A stretch of 64,000 bases of DNA from Devosia sp. (GCF_014860165.1 NZ_JACZKG010000052.1:20734-84733); one strand, 5' to 3'. Positions 27,109 to 36,567 are shown, counted from the stretch's first letter. The notes: generated by a model not told the origin, from the sequence alone. Made by a program: numbers and translations.

Positions 27109-27752
27109 GGCGTCCACCTCAGGAAGTTCTCGATCAGCTGCAATCCCAGCGCCTGGCTCTTTTCCGGGTGGAACTGGGTGCCGAACAGATTATCGCGGCC
27201 GACACAGGCGGTGACCTGCCCGCCATAGTCGGTCGTTGCCAGCAGCGTATCCGGGCTCTCTGTCACCAGGTGATAGGAGTGCACGAAATAGGCATGCTGT
27301 CCGTCCGGGCCATCGGGGATGCCGGCAAAGAGCGGATGCGGCCTTGTCACCGAAATGGTGTTCCAGCCCATATGCGGGATCTTGAGCGCAGGATCGGATG
27401 GCCTGATCCTTTCGACCGCGCCGGGGATCCAGCCCAGGCCCGGTGTCACCACCTTCTCGCGGCCCTCAGACGCCATCAGCTGCATGCCGACGCAGACGCC
27501 CAGGAAGGGCACGCCAGAACGGATGACGCGTTCCTCCAGCACCTCGACCATGCCGGGCACGGCGTCGAGGCCCGCCTTGCAGTCGGCAAAGGCGCCGACG
27601 CCGGGCAGCATGATGCGGTCGGCCATGCGGACGCGTTCGGGGTCGGCGGTGACTTCCACCGTGATCCCGAGCGGCGTCGCCATGCGCTCGAAGGCCTTCT
27701 GGGCCGAATGCAGGTTGCCAGCGCCATAGTCGATGATGGTGACGAGACTCAT
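27105..27752 (-). CDS. hisH: Imidazole glycerol phosphate synthase, glutaminase subunit HisH
   Basis: Class I amidotransferase supplying ammonia to HisF. The 215-residue protein has [30 protein letters not shown], the nucleophile Cys in [20 protein letters not shown], and the His-Glu pair in [17 protein letters not shown] 27752 overlaps the DUF2628 stop (ATGA). The frame stays open upstream but the family starts here. Confidence 0.97.
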   Translation of the reverse strand: MSLVTIIDYGAGNLHSAQKAFERMATPLGITVEVTADPERVRMADRIMLPGVGAFADCKAGLDAVPGMVEVLEERVIRSGVPFLGVCVGMQLMASEGREKVVTPGLGWIPGAVERIRPSDPALKIPHMGWNTISVTRPHPLFAGIPDGPDGQHAYFVHSYHLVTESPDTLLATTDYGGQVTACVGRDNLFGTQFHPEKSQALGLQLIENFLRWTP

Positions 27753-28096
27753 CGGATCGCCTCCAGTTGCGCCATGTCGGTGCTGACAGCGACGCGCTCG
27801 CCGCGGTGGGTCCAGCCGCGCCAGGCGAGGGCGTGGCGGCGGAGGCCGGGTGCAGCAAAGCCCAGCCAGGCGGCGCCCAGGGCATAGAGCAGCACGGCCG
27901 CATCGTCCCCGATGAAACCGGACAGCACGACGAGCGCCAGCACGGCCAAGACCCAGGCGACCAGCTCCAGCCAGAGCCCATGCGCCAACAGGAACAACGG
28001 CGGCAGCAGGGCGGCAAACCAGGAGAATGTCTCCGGAATCGCAGCGGGCAGGTCGGTCTTGCCGGGCTTGGGATCGAAAATGGCGTAGAGGGTCAC
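27749..28096 (-). CDS. DUF2628 family membrane protein
   Basis: A 115-residue protein starting at GTG 28096 ([17 protein letters not shown]), six bases after GGAG. The LYAIF-P start and three or four hydrophobic stretches ([51 protein letters not shown]) are typical of DUF2628. It is commonly found between hisB and hisH in rhizobia. Its stop overlaps the hisH start. An ATG at 28123 would add nine residues and lies within a palindromic repeat. Confidence 0.82.
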   Translation of the reverse strand: MTLYAIFDPKPGKTDLPAAIPETFSWFAALLPPLFLLAHGLWLELVAWVLAVLALVVLSGFIGDDAAVLLYALGAAWLGFAAPGLRRHALAWRGWTHRGERVAVSTDMAQLEAIR

Positions 28097-28118
28097 CGGA
28101 CGCTCCAAAGTGCGCGAT

Positions 28119-28186
28119 GTCATTCCGGCGGAGGCCGGAATCCATCTCGATATGTCAGGATGGACCCCGGCCTTCGCCGGGGTGAC
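28119..28186. repeat. Palindromic repeat, family B copy 2
   Basis: The element opens GTCATTCCGGCGGAGGCCGG and closes with a CCCCGGCCTTCGCCGG-GGTGAC end, like the copy at 24487. It lies between hisB and the DUF2628 gene within the his operon. Confidence 0.8.
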
Positions 28187-28232
28187 ACCGTGGTTGTGGG
28201 TGAATTAGTGCAAAAGGCCGGAAAACAAAAGC

Positions 28233-28820
28233 CTAGAGCGTGCCCTTGGTGCTCGGCACCCGGTCGCCCACGCGCGGGTCGATCTCCACCGCCTCGCGCA
28301 GGGCCCGTGCCACCGCCTTGAACATGGACTCGGCCAGGTGATGGTTGTTGTCGGTGTAGAAGTTCTCGATATGGAGGGTAATCCCGGCATTCATGGTGAA
28401 GGCCTGGAAGAATTCGCGGAACAGCTCGGTATCCATCTCGCCGACCTTGTCGCGCGAGAATTCGGCCCGGAACACCAGGAACGGACGGCCCGAAACGTCC
28501 AGCGCAGCGCGGGTCAGCGTGCCGTCCATGGGCAGGTCGGCCGAGGCGTAGCGGCGGATGCCGCGCTTATCGCCCAGCGCCTTGGCAATGGCCTGGCCCA
28601 GCGCGATGCCCACATCTTCCGCCGTGTGGTGGAAATCGATATGCAGGTCGCCCTTGCAGGCAATATCCATGTCGATGAGCGAGTGGCGGCTGAGCTGGTC
28701 GAGCATGTGATCGAGAAAGCCGATGCCGGTCGCCATGGCATGCGCGCCCGTGCCGTCGAGGTTCACCGAGACGGAAATCTCGGTCTCGTTGGTCTTGCGG
28801 GAAATGCTGGCGCTGCGCAT
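28233..28820 (-). CDS. hisB: Imidazoleglycerol-phosphate dehydratase
   Basis: Histidine biosynthesis dehydratase, a 195-residue monofunctional form. Manganese-binding motifs are [56 protein letters not shown] and [15 protein letters not shown]. It is the first gene of the minus-strand his cluster. The upstream 435-base gap therefore contains its promoter and that of hslV. Confidence 0.97.
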   Translation of the reverse strand: MRSASISRKTNETEISVSVNLDGTGAHAMATGIGFLDHMLDQLSRHSLIDMDIACKGDLHIDFHHTAEDVGIALGQAIAKALGDKRGIRRYASADLPMDGTLTRAALDVSGRPFLVFRAEFSRDKVGEMDTELFREFFQAFTMNAGITLHIENFYTDNNHHLAESMFKAVARALREAVEIDPRVGDRVPSTKGTL

Positions 28821-29255
28821 GGCGGTCTCCGGGAATACGGCGGCTCTCTAGCAGATAGGCATGATGACGTGAAGATTGGGTTGCGGTCCCCTGATCGCAA
28901 ACTTATCCACGCCCTGCCATCCCGGTTCATACTGGCCCCGTTCCCGCACAACACTGCGCGGTCGCGACGAACGGTCGTGTGCGGGAATGCCGGTGGGGTC
29001 GGAGTCGTCCGGCCCGGCGGGGGGAACTCGGCAGCTGCGCTTGCGATACAGCGTACCTGGCCCGGACCCGTCTCAAATCCCGGCGTGACGGCGAGGCTTT
29101 GCCTCTTTCATTTTGCGGTCTGCCCGCTCGGGGCAAAGCCTCGCCATCACGGCAGCACATCCGGAGGCCCGCAGGCCGACCGGCGCTTCGGCACGCATTG
29201 CATTCCTTGGCGACGCTCCTAAATATCAGCCAACAGTTCTGGAGTACCTCCCCAA
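28821..29255. promoter_or_regulatory. hisB-hslV divergent intergenic region
   Basis: 435 bases without a gene, shared by the promoters of divergent hisB and hslV. It contains one DnaA-box-like TTATCCACG (28903-28911, 8 of 9) and a long hairpin at 29090-29145. I could not assign a -35/-10 pair with confidence. The short open frames crossing it have no family-like sequence. Confidence 0.5.
29090..29145. repeat. Long inverted repeat upstream of hslV
   Basis: GGCGAGGCTTTGCC (29090-29103) and GGCAAAGCCTCGCC (29132-29145) are exact 14-base inverted copies around a 28-base loop that includes CTTTCATTTTGCGG. There is no T tract directly after it, so it is not a simple terminator. Confidence 0.75.
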
Positions 29256-29816
29256 ATGAGTGACAGTGCATTTCCCGGCTGGCACGGGACGACGATCGTT
29301 TCCGTGCGCAAGGGCAACAAGGTCGTGGTGGCTGGCGATGGCCAGGTTTCCATGGGCCAGACCGTGATGAAGCACGGCGCCAAGAAGGTGCGACGCCTGG
29401 CCGGTGGCAAGGTGATCGGCGGCTTTGCCGGGTCCACCGCCGATGCCTTCACGCTGTTCGAACGCCTCGAAGCCCGGCTCGAGCAATATCCTGATCAACT
29501 GATGCGCGCCGCGGTCGAGCTGGCCAAGGACTGGCGCACCGATCGCTATCTGCGCAAGCTCGAAGCCATGATGATCGTGGCAGACAAGCGCGAGACGCTG
29601 GTGCTGACCGGCACCGGCGACGTGCTGACCCCCGACCATGGCGTCACCGCCATCGGCTCGGGCGGCAATTACGCGCTCAGCGCCGCGTTGGCGCTGGCCG
29701 ATGCGACCGAACTCGACGCCGAGGACATCGCGCGGCGCGCCATGAAGATTGCCGAGCAGGTCTGCGTCTACACCAATGGCAATGTGACGCTCGAAACCAT
29801 CGAGCTGGACGCGTGA
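29256..29816 (+). CDS. hslV: ATP-dependent protease subunit HslV
   Basis: Proteolytic subunit of the HslUV protease. The 186-residue protein starts [11 protein letters not shown], followed by the catalytic Thr12 that becomes the N-terminus after processing ([20 protein letters not shown]). [33 protein letters not shown] and [15 protein letters not shown] are conserved. The start overlaps no gene. Its stop overlaps the GNAT gene by four bases and hslU follows, giving an hslV-GNAT-hslU operon. Confidence 0.97.
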   Translation: MSDSAFPGWHGTTIVSVRKGNKVVVAGDGQVSMGQTVMKHGAKKVRRLAGGKVIGGFAGSTADAFTLFERLEARLEQYPDQLMRAAVELAKDWRTDRYLRKLEAMMIVADKRETLVLTGTGDVLTPDHGVTAIGSGGNYALSAALALADATELDAEDIARRAMKIAEQVCVYTNGNVTLETIELDA

Positions 29817-30340
29817 GCTATTCGATCCGCCAGCTGACGGGTGCCGATGTTACCGCCTATCGCGCCATCAGGCTCGAAGCGCTGGTCAATCACCCCGAAT
29901 CCTATGGCACGTCGCCCGAGGCGTTCTCGGCACGGTCGGATGCGACGCTGGTCACCCAGCTGACCAGCCTGACCTATTTCGGCGTCATCACCGATGCCGG
30001 AGAATTGGCCGGCATCGCCGCCTTCGCCATCGATGATGGCGAGCGGGAGCGCCATCGGGGCTGGGTGATGCAGGTCTATGTAACCCAGGCCATGCGCGGC
30101 ACTGGTGCAGCGCTAGCCATGTTGGAAGCGGTTGCCGAGCATGCCCGGGCCCATGTCATCCAGCTCCACCTGATGGTGGGTGCCCACAATGCGCCCGCTA
30201 TCCGGCTCTATGAAAAGGCGGGGTTCAAGACCTACGGCACCGATCCCCGCTGCCTCCAAGTGAACGGTCGCTATATCGACGAACACATGATGGTGCGCTT
30301 CCTCGACGAGGCACCAGGAAAGACGAACGAGAATGTCTGA
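29813..30340 (+). CDS. GNAT family N-acetyltransferase
   Basis: A 175-residue acetyltransferase inserted between hslV and hslU. It starts [20 protein letters not shown]. The acetyl-CoA-binding strand and loop are [20 protein letters not shown], where the usual R-G-x-G-x-G/A is RGTGAA. The C-terminal [17 protein letters not shown] is the classic GNAT motif B. It overlaps hslV by four bases and hslU by eight. Acceptor unknown. Confidence 0.88.
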   Translation: MSYSIRQLTGADVTAYRAIRLEALVNHPESYGTSPEAFSARSDATLVTQLTSLTYFGVITDAGELAGIAAFAIDDGERERHRGWVMQVYVTQAMRGTGAALAMLEAVAEHARAHVIQLHLMVGAHNAPAIRLYEKAGFKTYGTDPRCLQVNGRYIDEHMMVRFLDEAPGKTNENV

Positions 30341-31643
30341 AACCAACTTTTCCCCACGCGAGATCGTGAGCGAGCTCGATCGCAATATTGTCGGCCAGCA
30401 TGACGCCAAGCGCGCCGTGGCCGTGGCCCTGCGCAACCGCTGGCGCCGGCAGCAGCTTTCGCCCGAGCTGCGCCGCGAGATCACGCCCAAGAATATTCTG
30501 ATGATCGGGCCAACCGGCGTCGGCAAGACCGAGATTTCGCGCCGCCTGGCGCGCCTGGCCCAGGCCCCGTTCATCAAGGTGGAAGCCACCAAGTTCACTG
30601 AGGTGGGCTATGTCGGCCGCGACGTCGAGCAGATCATCCGGGACCTGGTGGAAGCCGGCATTGCCGTGTTGCGCGACAAGCGCCGTGCCGACGTGCAGGC
30701 GCAGGCCCATGCCAATGCCGAGAACCGTGTGCTCGACGCCCTGGTGGGCAATTCGGCCGCGCCCTCGACCCGCGATAGTTTCCGGAAAAAGCTGCGGGCC
30801 AACGAGCTTGACGACAGCGAGATCGAAATCGAAATGCAGCCGGCGCCCAATACCGGGGGCTTCGAGATCCCCGGCATGCCCAATGGCGGCATCGGCATGA
30901 TCAATCTCAGCGACATGTTCAAGTCCGCCATGGGCGGGCGCGGGGTCAAGCGCAAGATCAAGGTCAAGGACGCCTATGAGCCGCTGATCGCCGAAGAGGC
31001 CGACAAGCTGCTCGACCAGGACCAGCTCAAGAGCGAAGCCATCGAGCTGGTGGAAAACCACGGCATCGTCTTCATCGATGAGATCGACAAGGTGGCCCAT
31101 CGCGAGGGCGGCGTATCGGGCGGTCCATCGCGCGAGGGCGTGCAGCGCGATCTCCTGCCGCTGATCGAAGGCACCACGGTGTCGACCAAATATGGCCCTG
31201 TCAGCACCGACCATATCCTGTTCATCGCCTCGGGCGCATTCCATGTGAGCAAGCCCAGCGACCTGCTGCCGGAACTGCAGGGCCGCCTGCCGATCCGGGT
31301 GGAGCTCAAGGCCCTGACGCGCGAGGATTTCATCCGCATCCTCAGCGACACCGACAACAGCCTGATCAAGCAATATGTGGCGCTGATGGGCACCGAGGGG
31401 GTGACGCTGGACTTCACCAAGGACGCGATCGAGGCCATTGCCGACGCGGCGGTCAAGGTCAACAATTCGGTCGAGAATATTGGCGCAAGGCGCCTGCAGA
31501 CGGTGATGGAGCGGCTGGTGGAAGACATCAGCTTCGAAGCGCCCGACAAGCAGGGCCAGACCATCACCATCGACGCGGCCTTCGTTGCCGAGAAGGTGGG
31601 CGTGCTGGCGGCCGATCAGGACCTGAGCAAGTTCGTGCTGTAG
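30333..31643 (+). CDS. hslU: ATP-dependent protease ATPase subunit HslU
   Basis: AAA+ unfoldase partner of HslV. The 436-residue protein has Walker [16 protein letters not shown], the conserved [14 protein letters not shown], Walker [16 protein letters not shown], an I-domain in between, [20 protein letters not shown], sensor/C-domain [13 protein letters not shown] and the C-terminal LSKFVL that docks into HslV. It overlaps the GNAT gene by eight bases. Confidence 0.98.
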   Translation: MSETNFSPREIVSELDRNIVGQHDAKRAVAVALRNRWRRQQLSPELRREITPKNILMIGPTGVGKTEISRRLARLAQAPFIKVEATKFTEVGYVGRDVEQIIRDLVEAGIAVLRDKRRADVQAQAHANAENRVLDALVGNSAAPSTRDSFRKKLRANELDDSEIEIEMQPAPNTGGFEIPGMPNGGIGMINLSDMFKSAMGGRGVKRKIKVKDAYEPLIAEEADKLLDQDQLKSEAIELVENHGIVFIDEIDKVAHREGGVSGGPSREGVQRDLLPLIEGTTVSTKYGPVSTDHILFIASGAFHVSKPSDLLPELQGRLPIRVELKALTREDFIRILSDTDNSLIKQYVALMGTEGVTLDFTKDAIEAIADAAVKVNNSVENIGARRLQTVMERLVEDISFEAPDKQGQTITIDAAFVAEKVGVLAADQDLSKFVL

Positions 31644-31656
31644 GGTCTGGTGTCTT

Positions 31657-31680
31657 CCCCTCTCCCCCTGAGGGAGAGGG
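31657..31680. repeat. Short inverted repeat, family D, after hslU
   Basis: CCCCTCTCCC...GGGAGAGGG forms a perfect hairpin between the convergent hslU and secreted-protein genes. It resembles the hairpins at 23162 and 62251. It may serve as a bidirectional terminator, though it has no T tract. Confidence 0.6.
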
Positions 31681-31719
31681 ACGGCCTGACGCGTTCAGCG
31701 GAAGGCCGGGGTGAGAGCC

Positions 31720-32208
31720 TCAGATCAGCGCCGAAATCCGCGCATCGGTCAGCGCATAGAGGCATTCGTTACGCGCTTCGCTCAGCGCCGGGTCCATCAC
31801 CGCGGCGACCTTGACCAGCGCCTCGTCGATGAACGCTACCGCCTCGAAGAGCGACACCTCTATGTCGTTATCCCCGCAGATATCGGCGGCACTATAGTGA
31901 TCGGCAGCCAGCACATTCAGCACGCCGGCCGGATTGGATTTGAGCGCGCGAGAGAGGCTGATGGTGAGGCTTTCCGACGTGCCGGCATCCGTACCGGGAG
32001 CCAGCAGCGGCACGAGGTCGATCCAGCCGCGATCACCGGCCTCGACATGGGCCAGAAATCCGTTCCAGACGCTTTCATCGAGCGATCGCACCACCGCGGT
32101 CGCGTCCTGCCCCTCCAGCAGGGCCCGGATGGCGCTCGGCGTCAGGTCGGCGGAGAGTGTGGGCATGGTCAACGCGGCAAGGATGGCCGCGACACCTAAA
32201 GTGCGCAT
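31720..32208 (-). CDS. Hypothetical secreted protein
   Basis: A 162-residue protein with a signal peptide (MRTLGVAAILAALTMPTLSA). The mature part is acidic and helical (SAIRALLEGQDATAVVRSLD, FEAVAFIDEALVKVAAVMD), with two cysteines (ADICGDN and NECLYAL) that could form a disulfide. I do not recognise the family. It is convergent with hslU and apart from the XRE gene upstream. Confidence 0.68.
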   Translation of the reverse strand: MRTLGVAAILAALTMPTLSADLTPSAIRALLEGQDATAVVRSLDESVWNGFLAHVEAGDRGWIDLVPLLAPGTDAGTSESLTISLSRALKSNPAGVLNVLAADHYSAADICGDNDIEVSLFEAVAFIDEALVKVAAVMDPALSEARNECLYALTDARISALI

Positions 32209-32270
32209 GATAACCTCCTCCTGCAGATATCTTGAAAATACGCCCTATTGCTGTGCTTTTCCAGCGCCTC

Positions 32271-32642
32271 TCAGGCGCGCGACTTGCCCGAACGGCGGAC
32301 CAGCTCGTTATGAAGGAACTTGAGGTCTTCAGCATCGAGCTTGCCGATATCGGCCGCCAGCCGGTTGGTCAGTTCCGTCGCCTCGGGCACGAGGCCACCG
32401 GTGTCGATGGTCACCTTGGGGTCGCTCATTTCGGCCAGGCGCTGCAATTCCTCGGCCTCGTCCCAGATGACGTTGAAGAAGGCGATGATGCGATGCAGCA
32501 GGAAGCCGGTGGGCTTGCCGCGCCGGCCATGCTCGAGGGCGGAGAGATAGGCGCTCGACACATTGAGCGCCGCCGCCATCTGCTTGAGCGAAATGCCGCG
32601 GGCCTCGCGCAATTCGCGGATCCTGGCGCCCAGGGGGGTCAT
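32271..32642 (-). CDS. XRE-type helix-turn-helix regulator
   Basis: A 123-residue protein whose first half is a Cro/C1-type HTH (LGARIRELREARGISLKQMA, ALNVSSAYLSALEHGRRGKP). The second half is a short helical tail (IIAFFNVIWDEAEELQRLAE). ATG 32642 overlaps the Smr gene stop (ATGA). Upstream in-frame codons are not used. HTH proteins of this kind commonly follow a Smr gene near the rhizobial origin. Target unknown. Confidence 0.85.
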   Translation of the reverse strand: MTPLGARIRELREARGISLKQMAAALNVSSAYLSALEHGRRGKPTGFLLHRIIAFFNVIWDEAEELQRLAEMSDPKVTIDTGGLVPEATELTNRLAADIGKLDAEDLKFLHNELVRRSGKSRA

Positions 32643-33229
32643 GCGCGGCGCAGGCGCACATACCACGCCCCCTCTCCACCGTGACCGCGCGCCGCAACGC
32701 TCCAGCCCGAGACCATGGGCGCCAGACCCGGCTCGTTGAGCCAGACTGGCAGCATGGTGCGCAGCACGCCGCGCTCGGTCATGGCGGCGATATAGTCATT
32801 GTCGGTCTTGGCGCCCTTACCGGTAATGACCAAAACCGTGCGGTCGCCCCGGTTGAAGCGGGCGCGGATGAAGCCATGCAAAGCCGATCGCGCCTCGTTC
32901 TGGGTCATGCCATGCAGGTCAATGCGCCCATCGATATCGATACGGCCACGGCCCACCTTCTTGCGGATGGCCGGATCGACGGCCTTGTCGGGCAGGGTGG
33001 CGGATGGCGATGGCGCCTGATAGGGCGGCAGGAAGGGCTGGCGGGGCGGCTGGCGCCTGGGCGGGGCCTTGGTGGCCACCGCGGCAGGCGCCGGCTCTTC
33101 GGGCGGCAGCGGCAGGGGCACGCTGCCGAATTTCAGCAGGCCCTTGCGGCGCAGCGGGTCAACCGTCGATGCCACGGCCGTCCACAGGTGGAAGTCATGC
33201 GGCAGGCGCCTGGGATCACGCTTGGACAT
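32639..33229 (-). CDS. Smr/MutS2-type domain protein
   Basis: A 196-residue protein. The N-terminal half is basic and proline-rich (PPRRQPPRQPFLPPYQAPSP). The C-terminal half is a Smr domain with DGRIDLHGMTQNEARSALHG (the DLHG motif), VLVITGKGAKTDN and GVLRTMLPVWLNE. Smr domains are often nucleases that act on RNA or branched DNA. It is coupled to the XRE gene by a four-base overlap. Confidence 0.9.
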   Translation of the reverse strand: MSKRDPRRLPHDFHLWTAVASTVDPLRRKGLLKFGSVPLPLPPEEPAPAAVATKAPPRRQPPRQPFLPPYQAPSPSATLPDKAVDPAIRKKVGRGRIDIDGRIDLHGMTQNEARSALHGFIRARFNRGDRTVLVITGKGAKTDNDYIAAMTERGVLRTMLPVWLNEPGLAPMVSGWSVAARGHGGEGAWYVRLRRA

Positions 33230-33262
33230 GGTTGTGTGACGCCGCCGGGCCGCCCTGTTGGA

Positions 33263-33976
33263 TCAGTCGAGCTGGCTGGTGGTGACGACCTTCCAGTTCG
33301 GGTCGCGCGATTTGGGATTGCGGGCGAAGGTCCATTCATCGGCGATGGTCTGCACCTGCTCGGCATGGCCCTCGACCAGGGTGCCATCCTTGTCGCGGGT
33401 GGCCGACACCACCTCGGCATGGAAGCGCACGGTGATCAGGACGTTCTTGCGATCATATTCGGCCTCGGAGATTTCGACCTTCGGCAGGCCGACAAAGGTG
33501 AAGTCCACGGTCTGGCCGGCGGCCTCGCGCTCGGCGATGGCGCGCTGGAAACCTTCGAACACGTCCTTTTCCAGCAGGTTCTTGAGCGTCTGCCGGTCCC
33601 CGGCGGCATAGCCGGTGACGATCATCTCGTAGGCCTGCTTGGCCCCGTCGAGGAAGGATTTGGGGGTGAAGGTCGGATCGGCCTCGACCACGGCCCGCAG
33701 GCCGGCGGCCAGTTCGGCATCGCCATGGGAGAGCTGCTCGATTTCGGCCTCGGTCTTGCGGGCGCGGCGCTCATCGTCGAGCTCGGGGGCAGCCGTGCCG
33801 CGGGGGCGCAGCGGCACCACGGTTTCTTCGGCGGACTCTGCGGGTGCGGGCTTGCGCCGCTCCACCGGCGGCCGCTCAGTGCCGGTCCTGGTGCCCAGTA
33901 CCGACCGCAGCCGGAACAGCACGAAGACGGCCACGGCAATCACGATGAGGGTGGGCAGGTCGAAGAATTCATCCAT
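33263..33976 (-). CDS. Tim44/TimA domain membrane-anchored protein
   Basis: A 237-residue protein. A single N-terminal transmembrane helix (LPTLIVIAVAVFVLFRLRSV) precedes a Pro/Glu-rich linker and a Tim44-like domain from about residue 90 (SFLDGAKQAYEMIVTGYAAG, LKNLLEKDVFEGFQRAIAER and a terminal DEWTFARNPKSRDPNWKV). This is the bacterial TimA type, thought to act at the inner membrane. ATG 33976 (MDEFFDLPTL) is chosen. An alternative at 33988 adds four residues. Confidence 0.9.
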   Translation of the reverse strand: MDEFFDLPTLIVIAVAVFVLFRLRSVLGTRTGTERPPVERRKPAPAESAEETVVPLRPRGTAAPELDDERRARKTEAEIEQLSHGDAELAAGLRAVVEADPTFTPKSFLDGAKQAYEMIVTGYAAGDRQTLKNLLEKDVFEGFQRAIAEREAAGQTVDFTFVGLPKVEISEAEYDRKNVLITVRFHAEVVSATRDKDGTLVEGHAEQVQTIADEWTFARNPKSRDPNWKVVTTSQLD

Positions 33977-34139
33977 TGGGCAATGCACCTTACCTGAACG
34001 CGCCGGAGAAAATCGACGCTGCAGCGCTCGTTGAGCGCTTCATTTGGCCTATATATAGGCAAAGCCTCACCCCAAAACCAGTTCACACTGGGGAGAGCAA
34101 GCGTTTTGCCGCATAGGCGGAGAGAAGGAAACCCTGACC

Positions 34140-34595
34140 TTGGCACGATTTTTAGCCCTCGGCCTCATTGCCCTGCCGCTTATCGAGATCGCCATCTTCA
34201 TCAAAGTCGGCCAGACCATCGGGCTCTGGCCGACGCTGGCCCTGGTCATTGGTGCGGCCCTGCTGGGCGGATTGCTGCTGCGCCAGCAGGGGCTGTCGGT
34301 GCTCGGGCAGTTGCGCAGCAATGTCGACAGGGGCCAGATGCCGGGCCGTACCATTGCCGACGCCATGATGATTGGTGTCGCGGCCCTCTTCCTGGTGCTG
34401 CCGGGATTCCTCAGCGACGTGGTGGCACTAGCGCTCCTGCTGCCGCCGGTGCGCGGCTGGATCTATGCGGCCCTCGCCAGCCGGGTAACCGTGGTCGAGA
34501 CATCGAGCTTCCGCCATACATCGGGCCAGGCCGGGCCGCGGCTTGGGGGCGAGGGCAGCATCGACCTCGACCAGGACGACTACCGGCCACGCTAG
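34140..34595 (+). CDS. fxsA: FxsA family membrane protein
   Basis: A 151-residue membrane protein starting at TTG 34140, nine bases after GAAGGAA. It has the family's LGLIALPLIEIAIFIKVGQ, GAALLGGLLLRQQGLSVLGQ and LFLVLPGFLSDVVALALLLPP segments, four hydrophobic stretches in all, and an acidic soluble tail (DLDQDDYRPR). FxsA is known for overcoming phage T7 exclusion in E. coli. Its role here is unknown. It is divergent from the Tim44 gene, as usual in rhizobia. Confidence 0.9.
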   Translation: MARFLALGLIALPLIEIAIFIKVGQTIGLWPTLALVIGAALLGGLLLRQQGLSVLGQLRSNVDRGQMPGRTIADAMMIGVAALFLVLPGFLSDVVALALLLPPVRGWIYAALASRVTVVETSSFRHTSGQAGPRLGGEGSIDLDQDDYRPR

Positions 34596-34671
34596 GCAGC
34601 GCCAGCTTGTCGCTTCCCGGCAAAGATGCTAGCCACGCCCCCAGCAATTTCCTTGTGAAGGACTACAGCAT

Positions 34672-35193
34672 ATGGCTGACGATACCCAGGGCAGCGCGGC
34701 CCCGAGCCCAGCAAACCTGCCCTCGATGAACCTGGTAGGCCAGTATATCCGCGATCTCAGCTTCGAGAATCCGGGTGCGCCCGGCTCGATCATGGCGGGC
34801 GGCGGCAATCCGGCCTTCAACGTTTCCATCTCGGTGGGCGTCAAGAAGCAGGCCGACGACATGTATGCGGTTGAGCTGACGCTCAATGCCAAGGCTAACA
34901 GAGAAGCCGTGGTGCTGTTCAATGTCGAGCTCGTCTATGGCGGCGTGTTTCGCCTCAAGAACGTGCCCGAGGCCCAGCTCAGCCAGTTGCTGATGATCGA
35001 ATGCCCGCGGCTGATCTTCCCGTTCGCGCGTCAGGTGCTCGCCAGCACCACCCAGCAGGGCGGTTTCCCGCCGCTGATGATGGAGCCGGTCGATTTCGCC
35101 GCCATCTATCGCCAGAACCTGGCCAAGCTGGCCGCCCAGCAGGGCGCAGCGCCGCTGACCGCGTCTGCAGCTGAGACCGATAAGCCCAACTAA
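34672..35193 (+). CDS. secB: Protein-export chaperone SecB
   Basis: Tetrameric chaperone that hands preproteins to SecA. The 173-residue protein contains NLVGQYIRDLSFENPGAP, ISVGVKKQADDMYAVELTLN, VELVYGGVFRLKNVPE, CPRLIFPFARQVLA and GGFPPLMMEPVDFAAIY. An alanine/glutamine-rich tail follows. It ends with a strong terminator shared, in reverse, by dnaQ. Confidence 0.97.
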   Translation: MADDTQGSAAPSPANLPSMNLVGQYIRDLSFENPGAPGSIMAGGGNPAFNVSISVGVKKQADDMYAVELTLNAKANREAVVLFNVELVYGGVFRLKNVPEAQLSQLLMIECPRLIFPFARQVLASTTQQGGFPPLMMEPVDFAAIYRQNLAKLAAQQGAAPLTASAAETDKPN

Positions 35194-35214
35194 GGGGCTG
35201 GTGATGTGAGACTC

Positions 35215-35241
35215 AAAGCCCCGCTCCGGCGGGGCTTTTTT
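35215..35241 (+). terminator. Rho-independent terminator after secB
   Basis: AAGCCCCGC (35216-35224) pairs with GCGGGGCTT (35229-35237), followed by TTTT to 35241. The AAA before the stem gives a possible reverse terminator for dnaQ as well. Confidence 0.9.
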
Positions 35242-35972
35242 CATTCCGCCGCGACGTTGTTGTCCCCGCCATCCATGGCGCCGGCATATTTGGCCCAGAT
35301 CGAATCGGGACCGAGCGACGCAACGAGGCGTTCATGCGCCGCAAATTCATCGGCCAGGAGGCGGGATGGCAGTGGCGCCGGACGGGGCGCGGCAACAATG
35401 CGGGTGGCGATGGCTTGGGCGCCCGACACCCGGGATTCCGAGATCAGCGCCAGGCTCACCTGCTTGCCGCCGATGAGCTCGAGATAGACCTCGGCCAGGA
35501 TCTGGCTATCGAGCAGTGCGCCATGCAGCGTGCGGCGGGAATTGTCGATGCCGTAATGCTTGCACAGCGCATCCAGGCTCACCCGGGCGCCCGGATGCTT
35601 GTCGCGCGCCAGCATCACCGTATCGATGACCTGGTTGCCCAGCGGCCGCTGGCCTGATCGTTCCAGTTCGGCATTGAGGAAGCCCATGTCGAAGGGCGCA
35701 TTGTGGATGACCAGCGTGGCATCACCTAGGAAGTCGCGGAAGTCCTGCGCCACGGACTTGAACAGGGGCTTGTCGGCCAGGAATTCGTCGCTCAGCCCAT
35801 GCACGCGAAACGCCTCCTCGGGCATGGAGCGCTGCGGATTGAGATAGACGTGGTAGTGGCGGCCCGATGGGATGTGGTTGATCAGCTCGACACAGCCGAT
35901 TTCGACCAGCCGATCGCCCATGGCGGGCGACAGGCCGGTGGTTTCGGTATCGAGAACGATCTCGCGATTCAA
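35241..35972 (-). CDS. dnaQ: DNA polymerase III epsilon subunit (proofreading 3'-5' exonuclease)
   Basis: The 243-residue protein shows DEDDh exonuclease motifs: Exo I REIVLDTETTGLSP, Exo II VIHNAPFDMGFLNAEL, and Exo III RTLHGALLDSQILAEVYLEL with the catalytic His. An RVSLDALCKHYGID segment lies between. The tail probably carries the contact to the alpha subunit. The coaE stop overlaps its ATG by four bases, giving a coaE-dnaQ pair transcribed away from the origin. Confidence 0.97.
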   Translation of the reverse strand: MNREIVLDTETTGLSPAMGDRLVEIGCVELINHIPSGRHYHVYLNPQRSMPEEAFRVHGLSDEFLADKPLFKSVAQDFRDFLGDATLVIHNAPFDMGFLNAELERSGQRPLGNQVIDTVMLARDKHPGARVSLDALCKHYGIDNSRRTLHGALLDSQILAEVYLELIGGKQVSLALISESRVSGAQAIATRIVAAPRPAPLPSRLLADEFAAHERLVASLGPDSIWAKYAGAMDGGDNNVAAE

Positions 35973-36565
35973 TGCTTTGGCCCTTTGGCTCGGATGCTCG
36001 CAACAAGCGCGGCGACCATGTCCACCGTCTTCGATTTCGGCATTCCGGTATCGAAGAGATAGGTGGCACGTGCCTTCTTTTCCGCCTGTGGCAGCTGTCG
36101 GGCAAGGATGGTATCGAGCTTTTCCCCGCTCATTCCGGGTCGCGCCAAGGCGCGCTGTCGCTGGATGGCCTCATCGACCCAGGTGACGGCCACGGCATCA
36201 AAGCCATAGTCGTAGCCGCTCTCGAACAGCAGCGGCACTTCCACCACCGCCAGCGCATGCCCGGCTGCCTCGGCTTCGTCCATGAAGCGCGCTATGCGGG
36301 CGCGGACCAGCGGATGCACCACGGCTTCAAGCCGTTTGAAACCGGTGGGATCGGCGGCAAGGCGCTGAGACAGCAGGGTTTTGTCGACATGACCGCCAGT
36401 GGTAACTCCGGGGAAAAGCGCTTCGACCGGTGCCACCGCCTCCCCCGCATAGAGCTCGGCGACCGCTTCATCGGCCGAGAAAACCGGCACGCCCAGATCG
36501 GCAAAGGCCTTTAGCACCGTGGATTTGCCCGTCGCGATCGAGCCTGTAATGCCGATCCGCCACAT
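35969..36565 (-). CDS. coaE: Dephospho-CoA kinase
   Basis: Final step of CoA synthesis. The 198-residue P-loop kinase has WRIGITGSIATGKSTVLKAF, VPVFSADEAVAELY, AVVEVPLLFESGYDYGFDAV and LARQLPQAEKKARATYLFDT. Length is typical. It lies two bases from aroE and overlaps dnaQ, so maf-aroE-coaE-dnaQ form one transcription unit. Confidence 0.97.
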   Translation of the reverse strand: MWRIGITGSIATGKSTVLKAFADLGVPVFSADEAVAELYAGEAVAPVEALFPGVTTGGHVDKTLLSQRLAADPTGFKRLEAVVHPLVRARIARFMDEAEAAGHALAVVEVPLLFESGYDYGFDAVAVTWVDEAIQRQRALARPGMSGEKLDTILARQLPQAEKKARATYLFDTGMPKSKTVDMVAALVASIRAKGPKH

Positions 36566-36567
36566 GG

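Noticed and set aside
28903..28911. DnaA box (TTATCCACG) in the hisB-hslV gap
   Set aside because: A single 8/9 match without clustering, CtrA boxes or outward gene orientation. One such match is expected by chance in this length of sequence.
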